NCBI GenBank assembly: GCA_030589945.1
Contig: JAUUZN010000007.1
Location: forward strand, 1 to 54,110
Direction of reading: 5' to 3'
Source of the DNA: Gammaproteobacteria bacterium
Lineage (GTDB): Bacteria; Pseudomonadota; Gammaproteobacteria; Enterobacterales; GCA-2746155
DNA length: 54,110 nucleotides
This document shows, one piece after another, positions 37,901 through 47,682 of the stretch; position 1 is the first letter of the stretch, and each line of letters opens with the position of its first letter. The position numbers and the translations under genes are program-made. A model generated the notes under the pieces. The model did no database searches and was not told the origin of the DNA. It saw only the letters and a program-made list of their open reading frames with translations.

Positions 37901-38470
37901 AAAGAATTAAAGTCATTTACCCATTGTCGTCTAAAATATATTCAGCCAACGAATCGTGGACATTCGGTGATTGTCGCTGGTTTAGTCATCGCCATACGGA
38001 TAATAAGAACCAAGGCCGGAAACCATATGGCAATTCTAACGCTTGATGATCGCAGTGGCCGTTTTGAAGCAATGTTATACACGGAAGCTTACGAGCAGTT
38101 CAACCAATATCTGGTCAAGGATAAAATATTGATTGTCGAAGGCGAAGTTAGTTTTGATGAGTTCAGCGATGGATTAAAGATGACCGTTCGTGATGTGATG
38201 GATATGCCCACTGCGAGGGAACGTTTCAGTAAAGGAATTCATCTGGATGTGGATCAAAATATGATAGAGGGTGACTTTGCTATGCAATTATCACGTTCAT
38301 TGGAACCTTTTCGTGATGGAGCCTGTCCAATAAGACTAAACTACCAAAATGCCCAGGCTAAAGGTAGTTTGACGCTACCTGAAAACTGGAAAGTTTCTCC
38401 CACGGATGATTTATTGCATCGTTTAAAAGAATTACCAGGTTGTAATAAGATTGAAGTAAAATACCATTGA
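35000..38470 (+). CDS. dnaE: DNA polymerase III alpha subunit
   Basis: Replicative polymerase of 1156 residues, the usual size. N-terminal PHP domain (HLRVHTEYSMVDG), catalytic acidic motif PDFDVDF near residue 402, GPGRGSGAGSIVAYAL before it, helix-hairpin-helix region, and a C-terminal OB fold (IRIIRTKAGNHMAILTLDDR) that contacts ssDNA and the clamp. The codon use is not skewed. Start at ATG 35000. accA follows after 61 bases. Confidence 0.97.
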   Translation: MSPKFIHLRVHTEYSMVDGIVRQKPLMKHCAEHNIPAISMTDQGNICGLVKFYRAANANGIKPIIGVDAWVRSELMGSELFRVVFLCQNLVGYKNLTRLISKSYTDGQQRGIPIINFEWLTDCAEGLIVLSGGRAGDIGKSILAGNHQQAAECLGHWNALFHNRFYIELQRTERENEESYIHAIIGLAQGSKTPVVATNDVHFLKQDDFGAHEARVCINQGRVLNDSRRPKDFSDQQYLKSEEEMLALFEDIPEALENSVEIAKRCTLELELGKNFLPNYPVPDGQTINEYFAEQSSIGLNKRLAESFDVNADNYAEIKKPYDERLQVELDVINEMGFPGYFLIVADFIRWAKNNGIPVGPGRGSGAGSIVAYALEITDIDPLIYGLLFERFLNPERISMPDFDVDFCMEGRDRVIEYVAEKYGRESVSQIITFGTMAAKAVIRDVGRVLDHPYGFVDKVAKLIPFDLGITLQKAYDMEEEIRTRYESDEDFIELWDLAIKLEGVTRHAGKHAGGVVISPTLLTDFTPLYCDESGDNLVCQFDKDDVESVGLVKFDFLGLKTLTVIDWAVNTINLSRLEAGEEAIDITKIPLDDERCYNLLKKANTTAIFQLESSGMKGLIKKLAPSCFEDIIALVALYRPGPLGSGMVDDFVNRKHGRSAVDYPHPDLEECLKPTYGVILYQEQVMQIAQILAGYSLGGADMLRRAMGKKKLEVMQQQRAIFSEGAENRGVDPIIANQIFDLMEKFAEYGFNKSHSAAYAMVSFQTAWLKTHYPAAFMAAAMSADMDNTDKVVTLVDDCYVNKIKIIPPDVNKGQYRFTVLDDREIVYGIGAIKGVGEGAIEGIVNERENGPYLNLYDFCNRIDLKKSNRRVLDSLIKAGALDSFGQTRAVLNASLEDAIRCAEQRKRDAERGQNDMFGGPASGAEDETTEITYAVARDWSEDHKLMCEKETLGLFLTGHPIDQFLKELKSFTHCRLKYIQPTNRGHSVIVAGLVIAIRIIRTKAGNHMAILTLDDRSGRFEAMLYTEAYEQFNQYLVKDKILIVEGEVSFDEFSDGLKMTVRDVMDMPTARERFSKGIHLDVDQNMIEGDFAMQLSRSLEPFRDGACPIRLNYQNAQAKGSLTLPENWKVSPTDDLLHRLKELPGCNKIEVKYH

Positions 38471-38531
38471 TTACTGTATATTCTGAACATATGCATTACA
38501 ATAGCGCAAATTTTATGAGAACAGAATTGAC

Positions 38532-39485
38532 ATGAAACTGAACTTTCTCGAATTCGAAAGACCGATTGCTGAACTTGAGGCGCAAATCGAAGAACTGCGT
38601 TTGCTCACCGATGATGCAGACATCAACATCAATGAAGAAATAGAGCGATTAAAAGCGAAGAGTGAAGAAAAAACCTCACAAATATTCTCAAAGCTCGACC
38701 CATGGCAAATCGCTCAACTTGCTCGTCATCCTCAGCGTCCATATACCCTTGATTATGTCAAAACAATTTGTACCGATTTTGATGAACTTTGTGGTGATCG
38801 CGCCTATGCGGATGATTATGCTCTCGTTGGCGGAATGGCGAGAATTGACGGAATTCCAGTGATGATTCTCGGTCATCACAAAGGTCGTGATACCAAAGAA
38901 AAAGTTAAGCGGAATTTTGGAATGCCAAGGCCTGAAGGATATCGCAAGGCTCTTCGGTTAATGAGAATGGCTGAAAAATTCAATCTACCCATCATCACTT
39001 TCATTGATACACCCGGAGCATATCCAGGTATTGGTGCTGAAGAGCGTGGTCAAAGTGAAGCTATTGCTACTAATTTGAAGGTGATGTGTGAGTTGAAAGT
39101 GCCTATTATTGCAACCGTTGTCGGTGAAGGCGGATCCGGTGGTGCATTGGCGATTGGTGTCGGTGACCGCGTTAACATGCTCCAGTTTAGTACCTATTCA
39201 GTTATTTCACCTGAAGGTTGTGCTTCAATTTTATGGAAGAGTTCAGAGTATGCTAAGGATGCAGCTCAGGCAATGGGCATTACCGCAAGCCGCTTAAAAG
39301 AACTCGAACTCATTGACAATATTATTCCTGAGCCACGGGGTGGAGCCCATCGCTCACCTACTGAGATAGCCAGTAATATTAAGTCGACCATCCTTGAACA
39401 ATTGAATGAACTTAACGCATTGTCCACTGAAGAATTACTGGATCAGCGATATAAGCGTCTGATGTCGTTTGGTAATTTTCAATAA
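38532..39485 (+). CDS. accA: Acetyl-CoA carboxylase carboxyltransferase subunit alpha
   Basis: A 317-residue subunit that with AccD transfers CO2 from biotin to acetyl-CoA for fatty acid synthesis. N-terminal helical segment [20 protein letters not shown], then the crotonase-like core with [40 protein letters not shown] and [17 protein letters not shown]. Standard dnaE-accA-tilS order. Confidence 0.97.
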   Translation: MKLNFLEFERPIAELEAQIEELRLLTDDADININEEIERLKAKSEEKTSQIFSKLDPWQIAQLARHPQRPYTLDYVKTICTDFDELCGDRAYADDYALVGGMARIDGIPVMILGHHKGRDTKEKVKRNFGMPRPEGYRKALRLMRMAEKFNLPIITFIDTPGAYPGIGAEERGQSEAIATNLKVMCELKVPIIATVVGEGGSGGALAIGVGDRVNMLQFSTYSVISPEGCASILWKSSEYAKDAAQAMGITASRLKELELIDNIIPEPRGGAHRSPTEIASNIKSTILEQLNELNALSTEELLDQRYKRLMSFGNFQ

Positions 39486-39494
39486 ACCGAAACA

Positions 39495-40841
39495 ATGAAC
39501 ATCAAAGATACACTGTCTGCATTTTTACAAAAAGCTAAAAGTGCAGGCTGTGAGCGACTGGTCATTGCATATTCTGGTGGACTAGATTCTCATGTTCTTC
39601 TTGCACAATTAATCGAAATTAATGCTAAAAATCCACCCGTTGATCAACTCCCTATTTCTGCAATATATATTAATCATAATATCCAACCCGCGTCCACGGA
39701 TTGGGGCGATCATTGCCAATCAATTTGTGAAACCTTTTCTATCAGTTTTGAAGTGATTAATGTTCAAGCTTTGGCAAGTAAGGGTGAGAATCAGGAACAA
39801 AAGGCAAGGGAACACCGTTATCGTGCACTTGCAGCTAAACTTGAGTCCAATCATTGGCTTATCACAGCACAACATCAGAATGATCAGGCTGAGACTCTGC
39901 TGTTACAGTTACTGAGAGGCAGTGGCGTCGATGGTCTTGCTGCCATGCCCGCACAAAGAGTCCTTGGTCGAGGGCAACATCACCGTCCATTATTGAATAT
40001 TTCACAACAAGAGATTCAAGAGTATGCACTTAACAATCATCTGAGCTGGATAGAAGATCCTTCAAATCAAGATGAACAGAACCGTAGAAATTATCTAAGA
40101 GCACGAATTATTCCAGCACTCCAGTCACTTTGGCCTGAGACTACAAAACAACTGAGTCGCTCGGCAAGTTGGATGGCAGAAACGCAGCAATTAATGACTG
40201 ATATAGCTCAGACCGACTTGGATCTTTGTCTTGAGGGCGAAGAGAAAATCAATATTCTGGAATTAAATAAATTAAAATTTAGCCGACAAAAGAATCTACT
40301 GAGATACTGGTTCCATCAGAGAGGTTTTAATCGACCCGGAGAAGATAAGCTCAATATTATCTTTGAACAAGTGATTAATTCTGCAACCGATTCAAATCCT
40401 GAGCTCAATTGGCAGGGTTGCCTCATTCGGCGCTACCAACAATATCTATATCTCTATAGGGACTTACCAAAAAAACAAAAAAGTTGGCAAGTTGAGTGGG
40501 ATGGTTTGAGTTCATTGACCATTGCTAAGCATTGGGGTTCGATTTCAGTGGCTGAGGAACTGGGCAAAGGGTTATCACTGAAATATAAAGGTGCGGACTT
40601 GCAGGTACAATCTCGAAAGGGTGGAGAGATTTGTCAACCTGTAGAGCGAGATCATCAAAGAGCTTTAAAGAAATTGTTCCATGAATATTCTGTACCCCCC
40701 TGGTATAGAGATGATTGGCCATTGATCTATTGTGACCAACAATTGGTTGCAGTTCCAGGGTTATTTGTTTGTAAAGGCTATGAGGCTTCGCCTGACGAAA
40801 AAGGCTTAGTGTTTAGCGTAGATCAAACCAACGTTTGTTGA
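39495..40841 (+). CDS. tilS: tRNA(Ile)-lysidine synthetase
   Basis: Modifies C34 of the CAU-anticodon tRNA-Ile to lysidine so that it reads AUA. PP-loop SGGLDS at residues 27-32, followed by HQNDQAETLLLQLLRGSG and GLAAMPAQR, then C-terminal domains (TilS substrate-binding and C-term barrel). 448 residues, normal. Starts 9 bases after accA. Its 3' end overlaps the opposite GGDEF-EAL gene by 19 bases. Confidence 0.95.
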   Translation: MNIKDTLSAFLQKAKSAGCERLVIAYSGGLDSHVLLAQLIEINAKNPPVDQLPISAIYINHNIQPASTDWGDHCQSICETFSISFEVINVQALASKGENQEQKAREHRYRALAAKLESNHWLITAQHQNDQAETLLLQLLRGSGVDGLAAMPAQRVLGRGQHHRPLLNISQQEIQEYALNNHLSWIEDPSNQDEQNRRNYLRARIIPALQSLWPETTKQLSRSASWMAETQQLMTDIAQTDLDLCLEGEEKINILELNKLKFSRQKNLLRYWFHQRGFNRPGEDKLNIIFEQVINSATDSNPELNWQGCLIRRYQQYLYLYRDLPKKQKSWQVEWDGLSSLTIAKHWGSISVAEELGKGLSLKYKGADLQVQSRKGGEICQPVERDHQRALKKLFHEYSVPPWYRDDWPLIYCDQQLVAVPGLFVCKGYEASPDEKGLVFSVDQTNVC

Positions 40842-43555
40842 AGATAAAGAATCACTTCGTCGGCAGGCATTGGACGTGATAAAAAGTATCCTTGACCATA
40901 CTCAAAATTTTGTTCCTTGAGTATATTAAGTTGAGCTTCGGTCTCAATTCCTTCGGCAACCACTTCCATATTTAAACTCATCGCTAGCGTCTTGATGGTA
41001 CTGATGATAGCCATATTTTCTTCGCGCTTTTCCATTTCGCTAACAAATGATCGATCGACCTTGAGAACATCAATTGGGAATTGATGTAAGTAACTGAGCG
41101 ATGAATAACCGGTACCAAAATCATCGAGTAATATTTTTATGCCAGCTTCTGAATAGCGCTGTAGTATGTCTCGAGCGGCTTCAAAATTGTCAATAAGTAC
41201 AGATTCAGTCACTTCAAGTCTCAACAGGTCAATTGAAAAATCCGTAGCCTGAATGATTTGCATCGTGTCTTTAAACAGTTCAGGTTGAGCGAGTTGTTTG
41301 GTCGATAGGTTAACACTGATCATCATGTTTTTCAGTTTCGGATCTGACTTTTGCCATTGTCGTGTCTGTCGAAGTGCAGATTCCATAATAAATAAACCAA
41401 TATCCAGTATTAGACCTGTTTCCTCAGCAATGGGTATAAAATCAACGGGGCTAATCCAACCCAGTTCTGGATGATACCAGCGAGCCAATGCTTCAAAGGC
41501 TACTGTTTTACCAGAGTTTAGATCAACAATGGGTTGATAATAGACGGACAACTGGTCTTTATCGAGCGCTCGACGGAGTTCGGACTCTATTCGAAGCCTC
41601 TTCATGGCCTTTAGATACATGGTGTCATTAAAGATTGTATATTGTGCTTTGCCCTGAGATTTTGCATGGTACATTGCGGTATCAGCGTCTCGTAATATAT
41701 CGTCAGCATTTTTAGAATCATTAGTACTGAGGTTAATACCGATGCTTGCTGAAGTGAATACCAGGTTTTCATCGAGCTCAAAGGGATCTTGCAGCGAATC
41801 AGAGATTCTTTTGGCCACTGTAATTGCAGCCTTATCGATACTGACATCCATAAGCAAAATGGCAAATTCATCACCACCTAACCTTGCGACAGTATCTCCA
41901 GGACGGATGCAATCAAGGAGTCTATAGGCGATTTCTTTTAGTAATTGGTCGCCAGTATGATGGCCCAAACTATCGTTGATGATTTTAAATCGATCGAGGT
42001 CTAGAAACAGTACAGCAAAATGAGCAGTCTCATCGCGTTTAATTTTGTCAAAAGCCTGGTCTAATCGGTTTAGAAATAACGCTCTATTGGGTAAATGAGT
42101 GAGTGCATCATGGAAAGCATCATGTGCTAATTTATCTTCAATTATTTTTCGTTCGGCAATATTATCTTTGAGCTCTTCGTTGGCTTGGACCAATAATTTT
42201 GTTCGTTCATCGACTCGTTTTTCTAGTTGGTCATTTGCAAACTGTAGTTCCTTGTGAGCTTGAGCAAGTTCTAGTCTTGCTTTTCGTTTTTGTAACGATG
42301 CAGAGATATGTTGAGCGACATGTCCGAGCAGTACTCTTTCTTTGTCCTCATAAATATTTTTCTCGTCATAACTTTGTACGGCCAGTACACCCAGGGTATT
42401 GTCTGAATCATCCTTGAGTGGAACGCCGATCCAAGATAACGTTTTAATTCCAAATTTACTCTTGGGTAGAGTTTCATCCTTACGTGTTTTATTGTCTATG
42501 AGCAGTGCTTCACCAGACTCAAGGACCTGTTCTGTAATACCGCGTTTTTTAGTTGCGGTAAGAATCTCACGATCAGGTTGTTTGCGAGAATGTTGATCGA
42601 CAAAGTATGGGAAGGTGATTTTGCGACCATCTGGTGCAAGTAGTGCAATATAGAAGTTTTTTGCATACATCAGGCGACTGATAATCTGGTGAACCTGTTT
42701 AAAGAATTGGTCAAGTTCAACGGAAGAGTTTGCAAGTTCTGCAATATTGAAAAATGCCTGCATTAGGCTTTCAGCATTACGCCGTTCAGTCACTTCATCT
42801 TCGAGTTCTTCATTAATCGATGCTAGTTCAACGGTGCGTTCCTGAACTCGGTTTTCTAATTCAGAATTAGCCTTATGAAGGGCTTCATCGATCTGTTTTC
42901 TAGAGAGAGCCGTGGCGACATGTTGCGAGACAAAGGATAGTAGTTCGATATCTTTATTCTTGTAACGTACATTTGGGTCATAGGATTGAGTGACTAAAGC
43001 GCCCAATATTTCGTCACCAGCCTGTAGTGGAAACCCTAACCACTCATGACATGATTCGCCTAAATCGTTTATTTCACCTTGTTCCTCTAATCGGTTCATC
43101 AGATCAGTATCAGCATGCAACATTTCACCTGTTCTGAGCATATATCCGGTGAGTGTCATACTGAGTGTTTCAAGGGGAAGTTTAGCAAGTTCTTTTACAT
43201 TAATATCGGAAGCAATATCGACCATGTAAGGAAAACTGACAGATTGCAAACCCTCATCATAGAGCGCAATAAAAAAGTTCTCAGCATAGGTTAGGCTGGC
43301 AATGATTTGATGAATTTCGCTGAAAAAATGATTCATATCAACAGCGGTATGTGCCTGCTCAGAAATTCGATAAAGAGCAGCATTAATATCGTTTGATTCT
43401 CTTTCGGAGGATGTGACTTTTTCTTTCAGGTAGGCATTCGCTATGGAGAGAGATGGTTTTTTTCCATTCTCACTTGCAAGAGTTAGTTTGCCTGTGTCTT
43501 TTTTTTTGATAGTTTTATATGTCTCGTTGATATTTTTCAGGATCAGTCGTATCAC
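40823..43555 (-). CDS. Cyclic di-GMP enzyme with GAF-GAF-GGDEF-EAL
   Basis: A 910-residue cytosolic protein with no membrane segment. Two related GAF sensor domains (about residues 60-210 and 265-415), each followed by a coiled coil (ENRVQERTVELASINEEL; EKRVDERTKLLVQANEEL). GGDEF domain with intact GGDEF near residue 558 and an RPGD I-site five residues before it. EAL domain with EALARW, LEVTES, DDFGTGYSS, KVDRSF, VVAEGIE all present. Both synthesis and hydrolysis residues are intact, so net activity cannot be told. GAF ligand unknown. Start is a GTG. The 121-base AT-rich gap upstream holds its promoter. Confidence 0.9.
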   Translation of the reverse strand: MIRLILKNINETYKTIKKKDTGKLTLASENGKKPSLSIANAYLKEKVTSSERESNDINAALYRISEQAHTAVDMNHFFSEIHQIIASLTYAENFFIALYDEGLQSVSFPYMVDIASDINVKELAKLPLETLSMTLTGYMLRTGEMLHADTDLMNRLEEQGEINDLGESCHEWLGFPLQAGDEILGALVTQSYDPNVRYKNKDIELLSFVSQHVATALSRKQIDEALHKANSELENRVQERTVELASINEELEDEVTERRNAESLMQAFFNIAELANSSVELDQFFKQVHQIISRLMYAKNFYIALLAPDGRKITFPYFVDQHSRKQPDREILTATKKRGITEQVLESGEALLIDNKTRKDETLPKSKFGIKTLSWIGVPLKDDSDNTLGVLAVQSYDEKNIYEDKERVLLGHVAQHISASLQKRKARLELAQAHKELQFANDQLEKRVDERTKLLVQANEELKDNIAERKIIEDKLAHDAFHDALTHLPNRALFLNRLDQAFDKIKRDETAHFAVLFLDLDRFKIINDSLGHHTGDQLLKEIAYRLLDCIRPGDTVARLGGDEFAILLMDVSIDKAAITVAKRISDSLQDPFELDENLVFTSASIGINLSTNDSKNADDILRDADTAMYHAKSQGKAQYTIFNDTMYLKAMKRLRIESELRRALDKDQLSVYYQPIVDLNSGKTVAFEALARWYHPELGWISPVDFIPIAEETGLILDIGLFIMESALRQTRQWQKSDPKLKNMMISVNLSTKQLAQPELFKDTMQIIQATDFSIDLLRLEVTESVLIDNFEAARDILQRYSEAGIKILLDDFGTGYSSLSYLHQFPIDVLKVDRSFVSEMEKREENMAIISTIKTLAMSLNMEVVAEGIETEAQLNILKEQNFEYGQGYFLSRPMPADEVILYLQQTLV

Positions 43556-43676
43556 TGACTATCAATGGTTCTGTTATTATAATTATAGTTCTTGTTCTTG
43601 TTATAAGTTATGTCGGCCGCTCAACATAGTTCTTTATAAATAATAGTTCAAAATTGCTATTTTACTAGATTTAACA

Positions 43677-44831
43677 TTAATTTATGAGATGTCGGAAAAA
43701 ATACCGAATTTCATCCTCTTTTGCCTGTGCATCTTTGTAGCCTAATTCGATGAGTCTGCGACAGTATCCTTTTTCAAAAAGCAAATAACTGAGTACATTG
43801 GTTCCTTTTTCACTGTCTATGCCTAATCTTCTAAGGAAAAATGCTGCGCTGTTGGGTAATTCACCAGCACATTCGGCAGCAATCTCACCGAGATGTTGAG
43901 AGGGTGCAATGACCAATGTCTCTACTTTTTTTAAGTCTAAATCAACCTGTTTGAGCAAATGCTCAGGTATATTGTCTAAAGTATCGTTAATTCTATGCAG
44001 CCGCTCAAGATCAGAATCGAGTGAATCAATAAACACACTGTCAAGAACGTGTCCTGCAATATGAGCTGCACTCGGGGATTGGCTTTTATCAAAACAAATA
44101 TAACTCGGTTCTTCAGGGGTAGGGTCAAGACCAATAATGGCGACTTTATCTGCTCCCAAATGGAGAGCCGGACTGATGGGTGATAAAAATCCGACACTAC
44201 CATCACCAAAGTATTGATGATTCAGAGCAACTGCAGGAAAAACAATGGGGATTGCCGATGAAGCCATAAGGTGATTAAGATGGATGTTGTCTCTGAGCCC
44301 CATTCTCCGATGACGCTGCCAGTCTTCTATATCAGGGTGCCCCTGATAAAAACTATAAGAACCTCCATCACTATAATCTGAGCAGGTTACACAGAGAGCA
44401 TGTAGCAACCCTTCGCTAATAAGTTCCTGTAATCGTCCAAATGGAATGACTTCGCGTAGCAAATTTCGCAGGGGTAAATTATTTAATAGTGCCGAATAAC
44501 GAGAGCCTTTTCGGCCAGATAGTAGGTGCCATGCGAAACGCATCGATTGAGATAAAAGACCTGAATAGTCCGAACGAAATACTTTATCAACACTAAAGTT
44601 AGACCAAACAGACTCAAGTCGTCTTAGTCCAATTCTGTATTGTCCAGCATAGCAGGCGAGGATGGTTGCGTTAATAGCGCCGGCTGATGAGCCACAAAAG
44701 ATAGGGAAAGGATTATGACAACCCCGGGGTATTTGTTGATAAATGGCTTTGAGAACTCCGACCTGATATGCGGCTCTTGCACCACCACCTGATAGTATAA
44801 TGCCGGTTTTTGGAGCTGTAATCGTCGTCAT
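43677..44831 (-). CDS. Patatin-like phospholipase
   Basis: A 384-residue cytosolic lipid acyl hydrolase. Oxyanion loop GGGARAAYQ, nucleophile elbow GSSAG, and catalytic Asp in FGDGSVG give the Ser-Asp dyad. C-terminal region of the DUF3336/patatin-relative type with Leu-rich helices. I start at the ATG at 44831, overlapping the stop of the transglycosylase by one base; an in-frame TTG at 44858 would add nine residues. Third of a co-oriented proS-transglycosylase-patatin set. Confidence 0.88.
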   Translation of the reverse strand: MTTITAPKTGIILSGGGARAAYQVGVLKAIYQQIPRGCHNPFPIFCGSSAGAINATILACYAGQYRIGLRRLESVWSNFSVDKVFRSDYSGLLSQSMRFAWHLLSGRKGSRYSALLNNLPLRNLLREVIPFGRLQELISEGLLHALCVTCSDYSDGGSYSFYQGHPDIEDWQRHRRMGLRDNIHLNHLMASSAIPIVFPAVALNHQYFGDGSVGFLSPISPALHLGADKVAIIGLDPTPEEPSYICFDKSQSPSAAHIAGHVLDSVFIDSLDSDLERLHRINDTLDNIPEHLLKQVDLDLKKVETLVIAPSQHLGEIAAECAGELPNSAAFFLRRLGIDSEKGTNVLSYLLFEKGYCRRLIELGYKDAQAKEDEIRYFFRHLIN

Positions 44832-45475
44832 TAGTAGTAAAGCCAATTCGATTGCCAAGCTTTCACAACTCTTTGTGAATAATAGTCTCTTGGATAGCTT
44901 CCATGATAACGAGCCAGTGCAGTGATTATTTCTTGTCGTTCACGTTTCATGTAGATCGCTAAAATCGCACAGCCGTATTTCAAATTGGTTTCAATATTAA
45001 AAAGGTTGTCGTTTTTTCTGCCTATGGCATCGATCCAAAATGGCATGATTTGCATTAAACCTCGAGCACCTACTTTTGACAGAGCAAATCGATCGAAATT
45101 GCTTTCTGTTTGTATCAGGCCAAGCACCATCTGGGGGTTAAGGTTATTTCGGGTCGCTTCTTTGTGAACCAGTGCGAGTAGTTCAAGACGCTCATTTTCA
45201 GGTATATGGGGGGCACGTTTTTCGAGTCTATAGCTCATATCTTTAAGCCAAACTTCTGCTGCAAATCGATCTTGAAATTGGTTGGCGTCAGCTATGGCTT
45301 CTTTCAGTTGTTGTTTGAATTGTTCGTCCGGTATTTCTTGCTGAGGTTCTTTTGATTGCTCAAGAACGGATTGTGCTAGGACGGGTTGATCTAGGAACAG
45401 GCTGATAACAGTATAGCTAAACAGAATAAGAGAAACCCGAAAAGCTATGCTACTTGAGCAGCACTGAGCAGTCAT
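44831..45475 (-). CDS. Lytic transglycosylase, SLT family
   Basis: Cleaves peptidoglycan glycan strands to 1,6-anhydro ends. Signal peptide (FRVSLILFSYTVISLFLDQP, cleaved near VLA-Q), a charged helical linker, then the SLT fold: VLGLIQTESNFDRFALSKVG (catalytic Glu in TES), ARGLMQIMPFW and NLKYGCAILAIYM. 214 residues, small for the class. Its ATG overlaps the proS stop by one base (TAATG). Confidence 0.92.
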   Translation of the reverse strand: MTAQCCSSSIAFRVSLILFSYTVISLFLDQPVLAQSVLEQSKEPQQEIPDEQFKQQLKEAIADANQFQDRFAAEVWLKDMSYRLEKRAPHIPENERLELLALVHKEATRNNLNPQMVLGLIQTESNFDRFALSKVGARGLMQIMPFWIDAIGRKNDNLFNIETNLKYGCAILAIYMKRERQEIITALARYHGSYPRDYYSQRVVKAWQSNWLYY

Positions 45476-47190
45476 TACTGGTCGAGTATGTTTTTTAAGA
45501 AATCGATCAATTGATCGAATGGAACTGATTCAGCATCCCGAGATGTTCGGTGTTTATATTCAGCTTCATTTGAGTCTATTCCACGTTCACTAACAATGAC
45601 ACGATGGGGTATACCGATGAGTTCTGAATCAGCAAACATAACTCCAGGTCTTTCTTTGCGGTCATCAAACAAAACCTCAATGCCTAAATCGGTTAACTCT
45701 TGATAGATTTTTTCACACTGTTCTTTGACTCGATGAGCTCGGTGCATATTCATGGGAAGTAATGCTACTTGAAATGGTGCAATGCTGTCAGGCCAAATGA
45801 TTCCCCAATCATCATGATTTTGTTCAATGGCGGCAGCCACAATTCGTGTAATACCAATGCCATAACATCCCATGGTCATATTAACAGCCTTGCCATTTTC
45901 ATTGAGTACAGTGGCTTTCATTTTCTCACTGTACTTGGTGCCTAGTTGAAAAATGTGGCCTACTTCAATACCGCGTTTGATGGTGAGTTTCCCTTTGCCA
46001 TCTGGCGAATAGTCACCTTCAACAATATTGCGTAAGTCGGTAACTTCAAATGGGTCAGCGTCACGATACCAATTAACACCTTTCAAGTGATAATCATTTT
46101 TATTTGCGCCACAGACAAAATCACTCAGTTGTGCGGCATCATGATCGACGACCATCGGTAGTGGACACTTAACCACGCCAAGAGAACCAGGTGCAGCCCC
46201 CATTGCAGTGATTATTTCTTCATCATTAGCAAATTCTATGGGGCTAGCGACAAGCGCATGAGTTGCTGCTTTAATTTCATTGAGTTGGTGATCACCTCTC
46301 AAGATGAGGGCGATAAGTGGATGTTCATCTTCATTTGCACCTTTAACAATGAGTGTTTTAACTCCCTGATTGGCTTCAATCTTTAAAAAATCACAAAGTT
46401 GATCCATGGTGCGGATATTGGGAGTTTGGATTTCTTCGAGCTCTTCAGTTGCTTCCGCTCGTTCGCCACACTTCAGACTGGTTGCTTTTTCAACATTTGC
46501 TGCGTACTCACTGCCATCAGAAAAAGCAATCGCATCTTCACCGGATTCTGCCAAAACATGAAACTCATGTGAACCGGTTCCACCAATTGATCCCGTATCT
46601 GCTAAAACAGCACGATAATTAAGGCCAATACGGTCAAAAATGCGACAGTAGGCATCAAACATTATTTGGTAAGTCTTCTCGAGGCACTCATTGTCTAGAT
46701 GGAATGTGTAAGCATCTTTCATAATGAATTCACGTGAACGCATCACCCCAAAGCGTGGTCGAACTTCATCTCTGAATTTCGTTTGTATTTGATAAAAACT
46801 AGCAGGGAGTTGCTTGTAGGAGCGAACTTCGTCTCGTGCAATATCAGTGATGAGCTCTTCATGGGTCGGCCCGAGACAAAAGTCTCTCTGATGGCGATCG
46901 GTGAAGCGTAGCAATTCCGAGTCATATTCTTCCCAACGGCCCGACTCTTGCCAAAGCTCAGCGGGTTGTACCACTGGCATCAGTAGCTCAATGGCGCCTG
47001 CTCGGTTCATTTCTTCTCGAACGATATTCTCGATCTTTCTTATCACTTTTAAACCCGTTGGCAACCAGCTATAGAGACCTGAAGCCACTTTTCTAATCAT
47101 TCCTGCGCGGAACATCAATTGGTGACTGATAATCTCAGCATCGTTTGGAGTTTCTCTTCTGGTAGCGAGTAGGTACTGACTGACTTTCAT
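45475..47190 (-). CDS. proS: Prolyl-tRNA synthetase, bacterial type
   Basis: Class II enzyme of 571 residues with the editing insertion between motifs 2 and 3. Motif 1 region [20 protein letters not shown], motif 2 [20 protein letters not shown], the YbaK-like INS domain (about 225-390), motif 3 [13 protein letters not shown], and an anticodon-binding domain. Start at the ATG at 47190, giving [15 protein letters not shown]; a further 33 residues upstream are not family-like. The gene is followed immediately by the transglycosylase. Confidence 0.96.
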   Translation of the reverse strand: MKVSQYLLATRRETPNDAEIISHQLMFRAGMIRKVASGLYSWLPTGLKVIRKIENIVREEMNRAGAIELLMPVVQPAELWQESGRWEEYDSELLRFTDRHQRDFCLGPTHEELITDIARDEVRSYKQLPASFYQIQTKFRDEVRPRFGVMRSREFIMKDAYTFHLDNECLEKTYQIMFDAYCRIFDRIGLNYRAVLADTGSIGGTGSHEFHVLAESGEDAIAFSDGSEYAANVEKATSLKCGERAEATEELEEIQTPNIRTMDQLCDFLKIEANQGVKTLIVKGANEDEHPLIALILRGDHQLNEIKAATHALVASPIEFANDEEIITAMGAAPGSLGVVKCPLPMVVDHDAAQLSDFVCGANKNDYHLKGVNWYRDADPFEVTDLRNIVEGDYSPDGKGKLTIKRGIEVGHIFQLGTKYSEKMKATVLNENGKAVNMTMGCYGIGITRIVAAAIEQNHDDWGIIWPDSIAPFQVALLPMNMHRAHRVKEQCEKIYQELTDLGIEVLFDDRKERPGVMFADSELIGIPHRVIVSERGIDSNEAEYKHRTSRDAESVPFDQLIDFLKNILDQ

Positions 47191-47377
47191 AGTTTTAAAT
47201 TCTTCTTTAAAAGGGTTTGGATATACACTGGTCGATATTCTATCAGTGAGTGAATAACCGCGCCAGACGTAGAATCGATATATATTCAAATCTGACTAGA
47301 ATATGGACTTAACTTGGGCACTTCAGGTAGAATAGCGCGCCTTAGAGGTATAGAGTTTTATATTGGAGTATCTGACA

Positions 47378-47671
47378 ATGCCAATCTACGAATATAAGTG
47401 CAAAGCTTGCACCCACAAATTCGATAAATTACAAAAGCTAAATGATCCACCACTGACAGATTGCCCAGATTGTGGCAAGTCAGAGTTGGTTAAATTGGTA
47501 TCCGCTGCAGGGTTTCGCCTAAAGGGCACGGGCTGGTATGAGACGGACTTTAAAAACTCTGGTAGTAAGAAAAATACTTCATCAGCTGATGGTGCATCGA
47601 GTCAATCTTCTGGTCGTTCATCAGGCTCTTCATCATCTAACAAAAAATCTTCATCCAATCTAGACAAGTAA
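47378..47671 (+). CDS. FmdB-type zinc ribbon protein
   Basis: A 97-residue protein. MPIYEYKCKACTHKFDKLQK then CPDCGKSELVKLVSAAGFRL forms the CxxC...CxxC zinc ribbon of the FmdB family, followed by a GTGWYETDFK segment and a long Ser/Lys low-complexity tail. The start at 47378 (GGAG upstream) gives the standard MPIYEY beginning. Sits 11 bases before aspS, a frequent gammaproteobacterial pair. Function unknown. Confidence 0.92.
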   Translation: MPIYEYKCKACTHKFDKLQKLNDPPLTDCPDCGKSELVKLVSAAGFRLKGTGWYETDFKNSGSKKNTSSADGASSQSSGRSSGSSSSNKKSSSNLDK

Positions 47672-47682
47672 GGTAATTAGTT

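Noticed and set aside
43556-43676. AT-rich gap as a replication origin
   Set aside because: No clear DnaA-box cluster, and neighbouring genes are not origin genes; it fits an ordinary promoter region.
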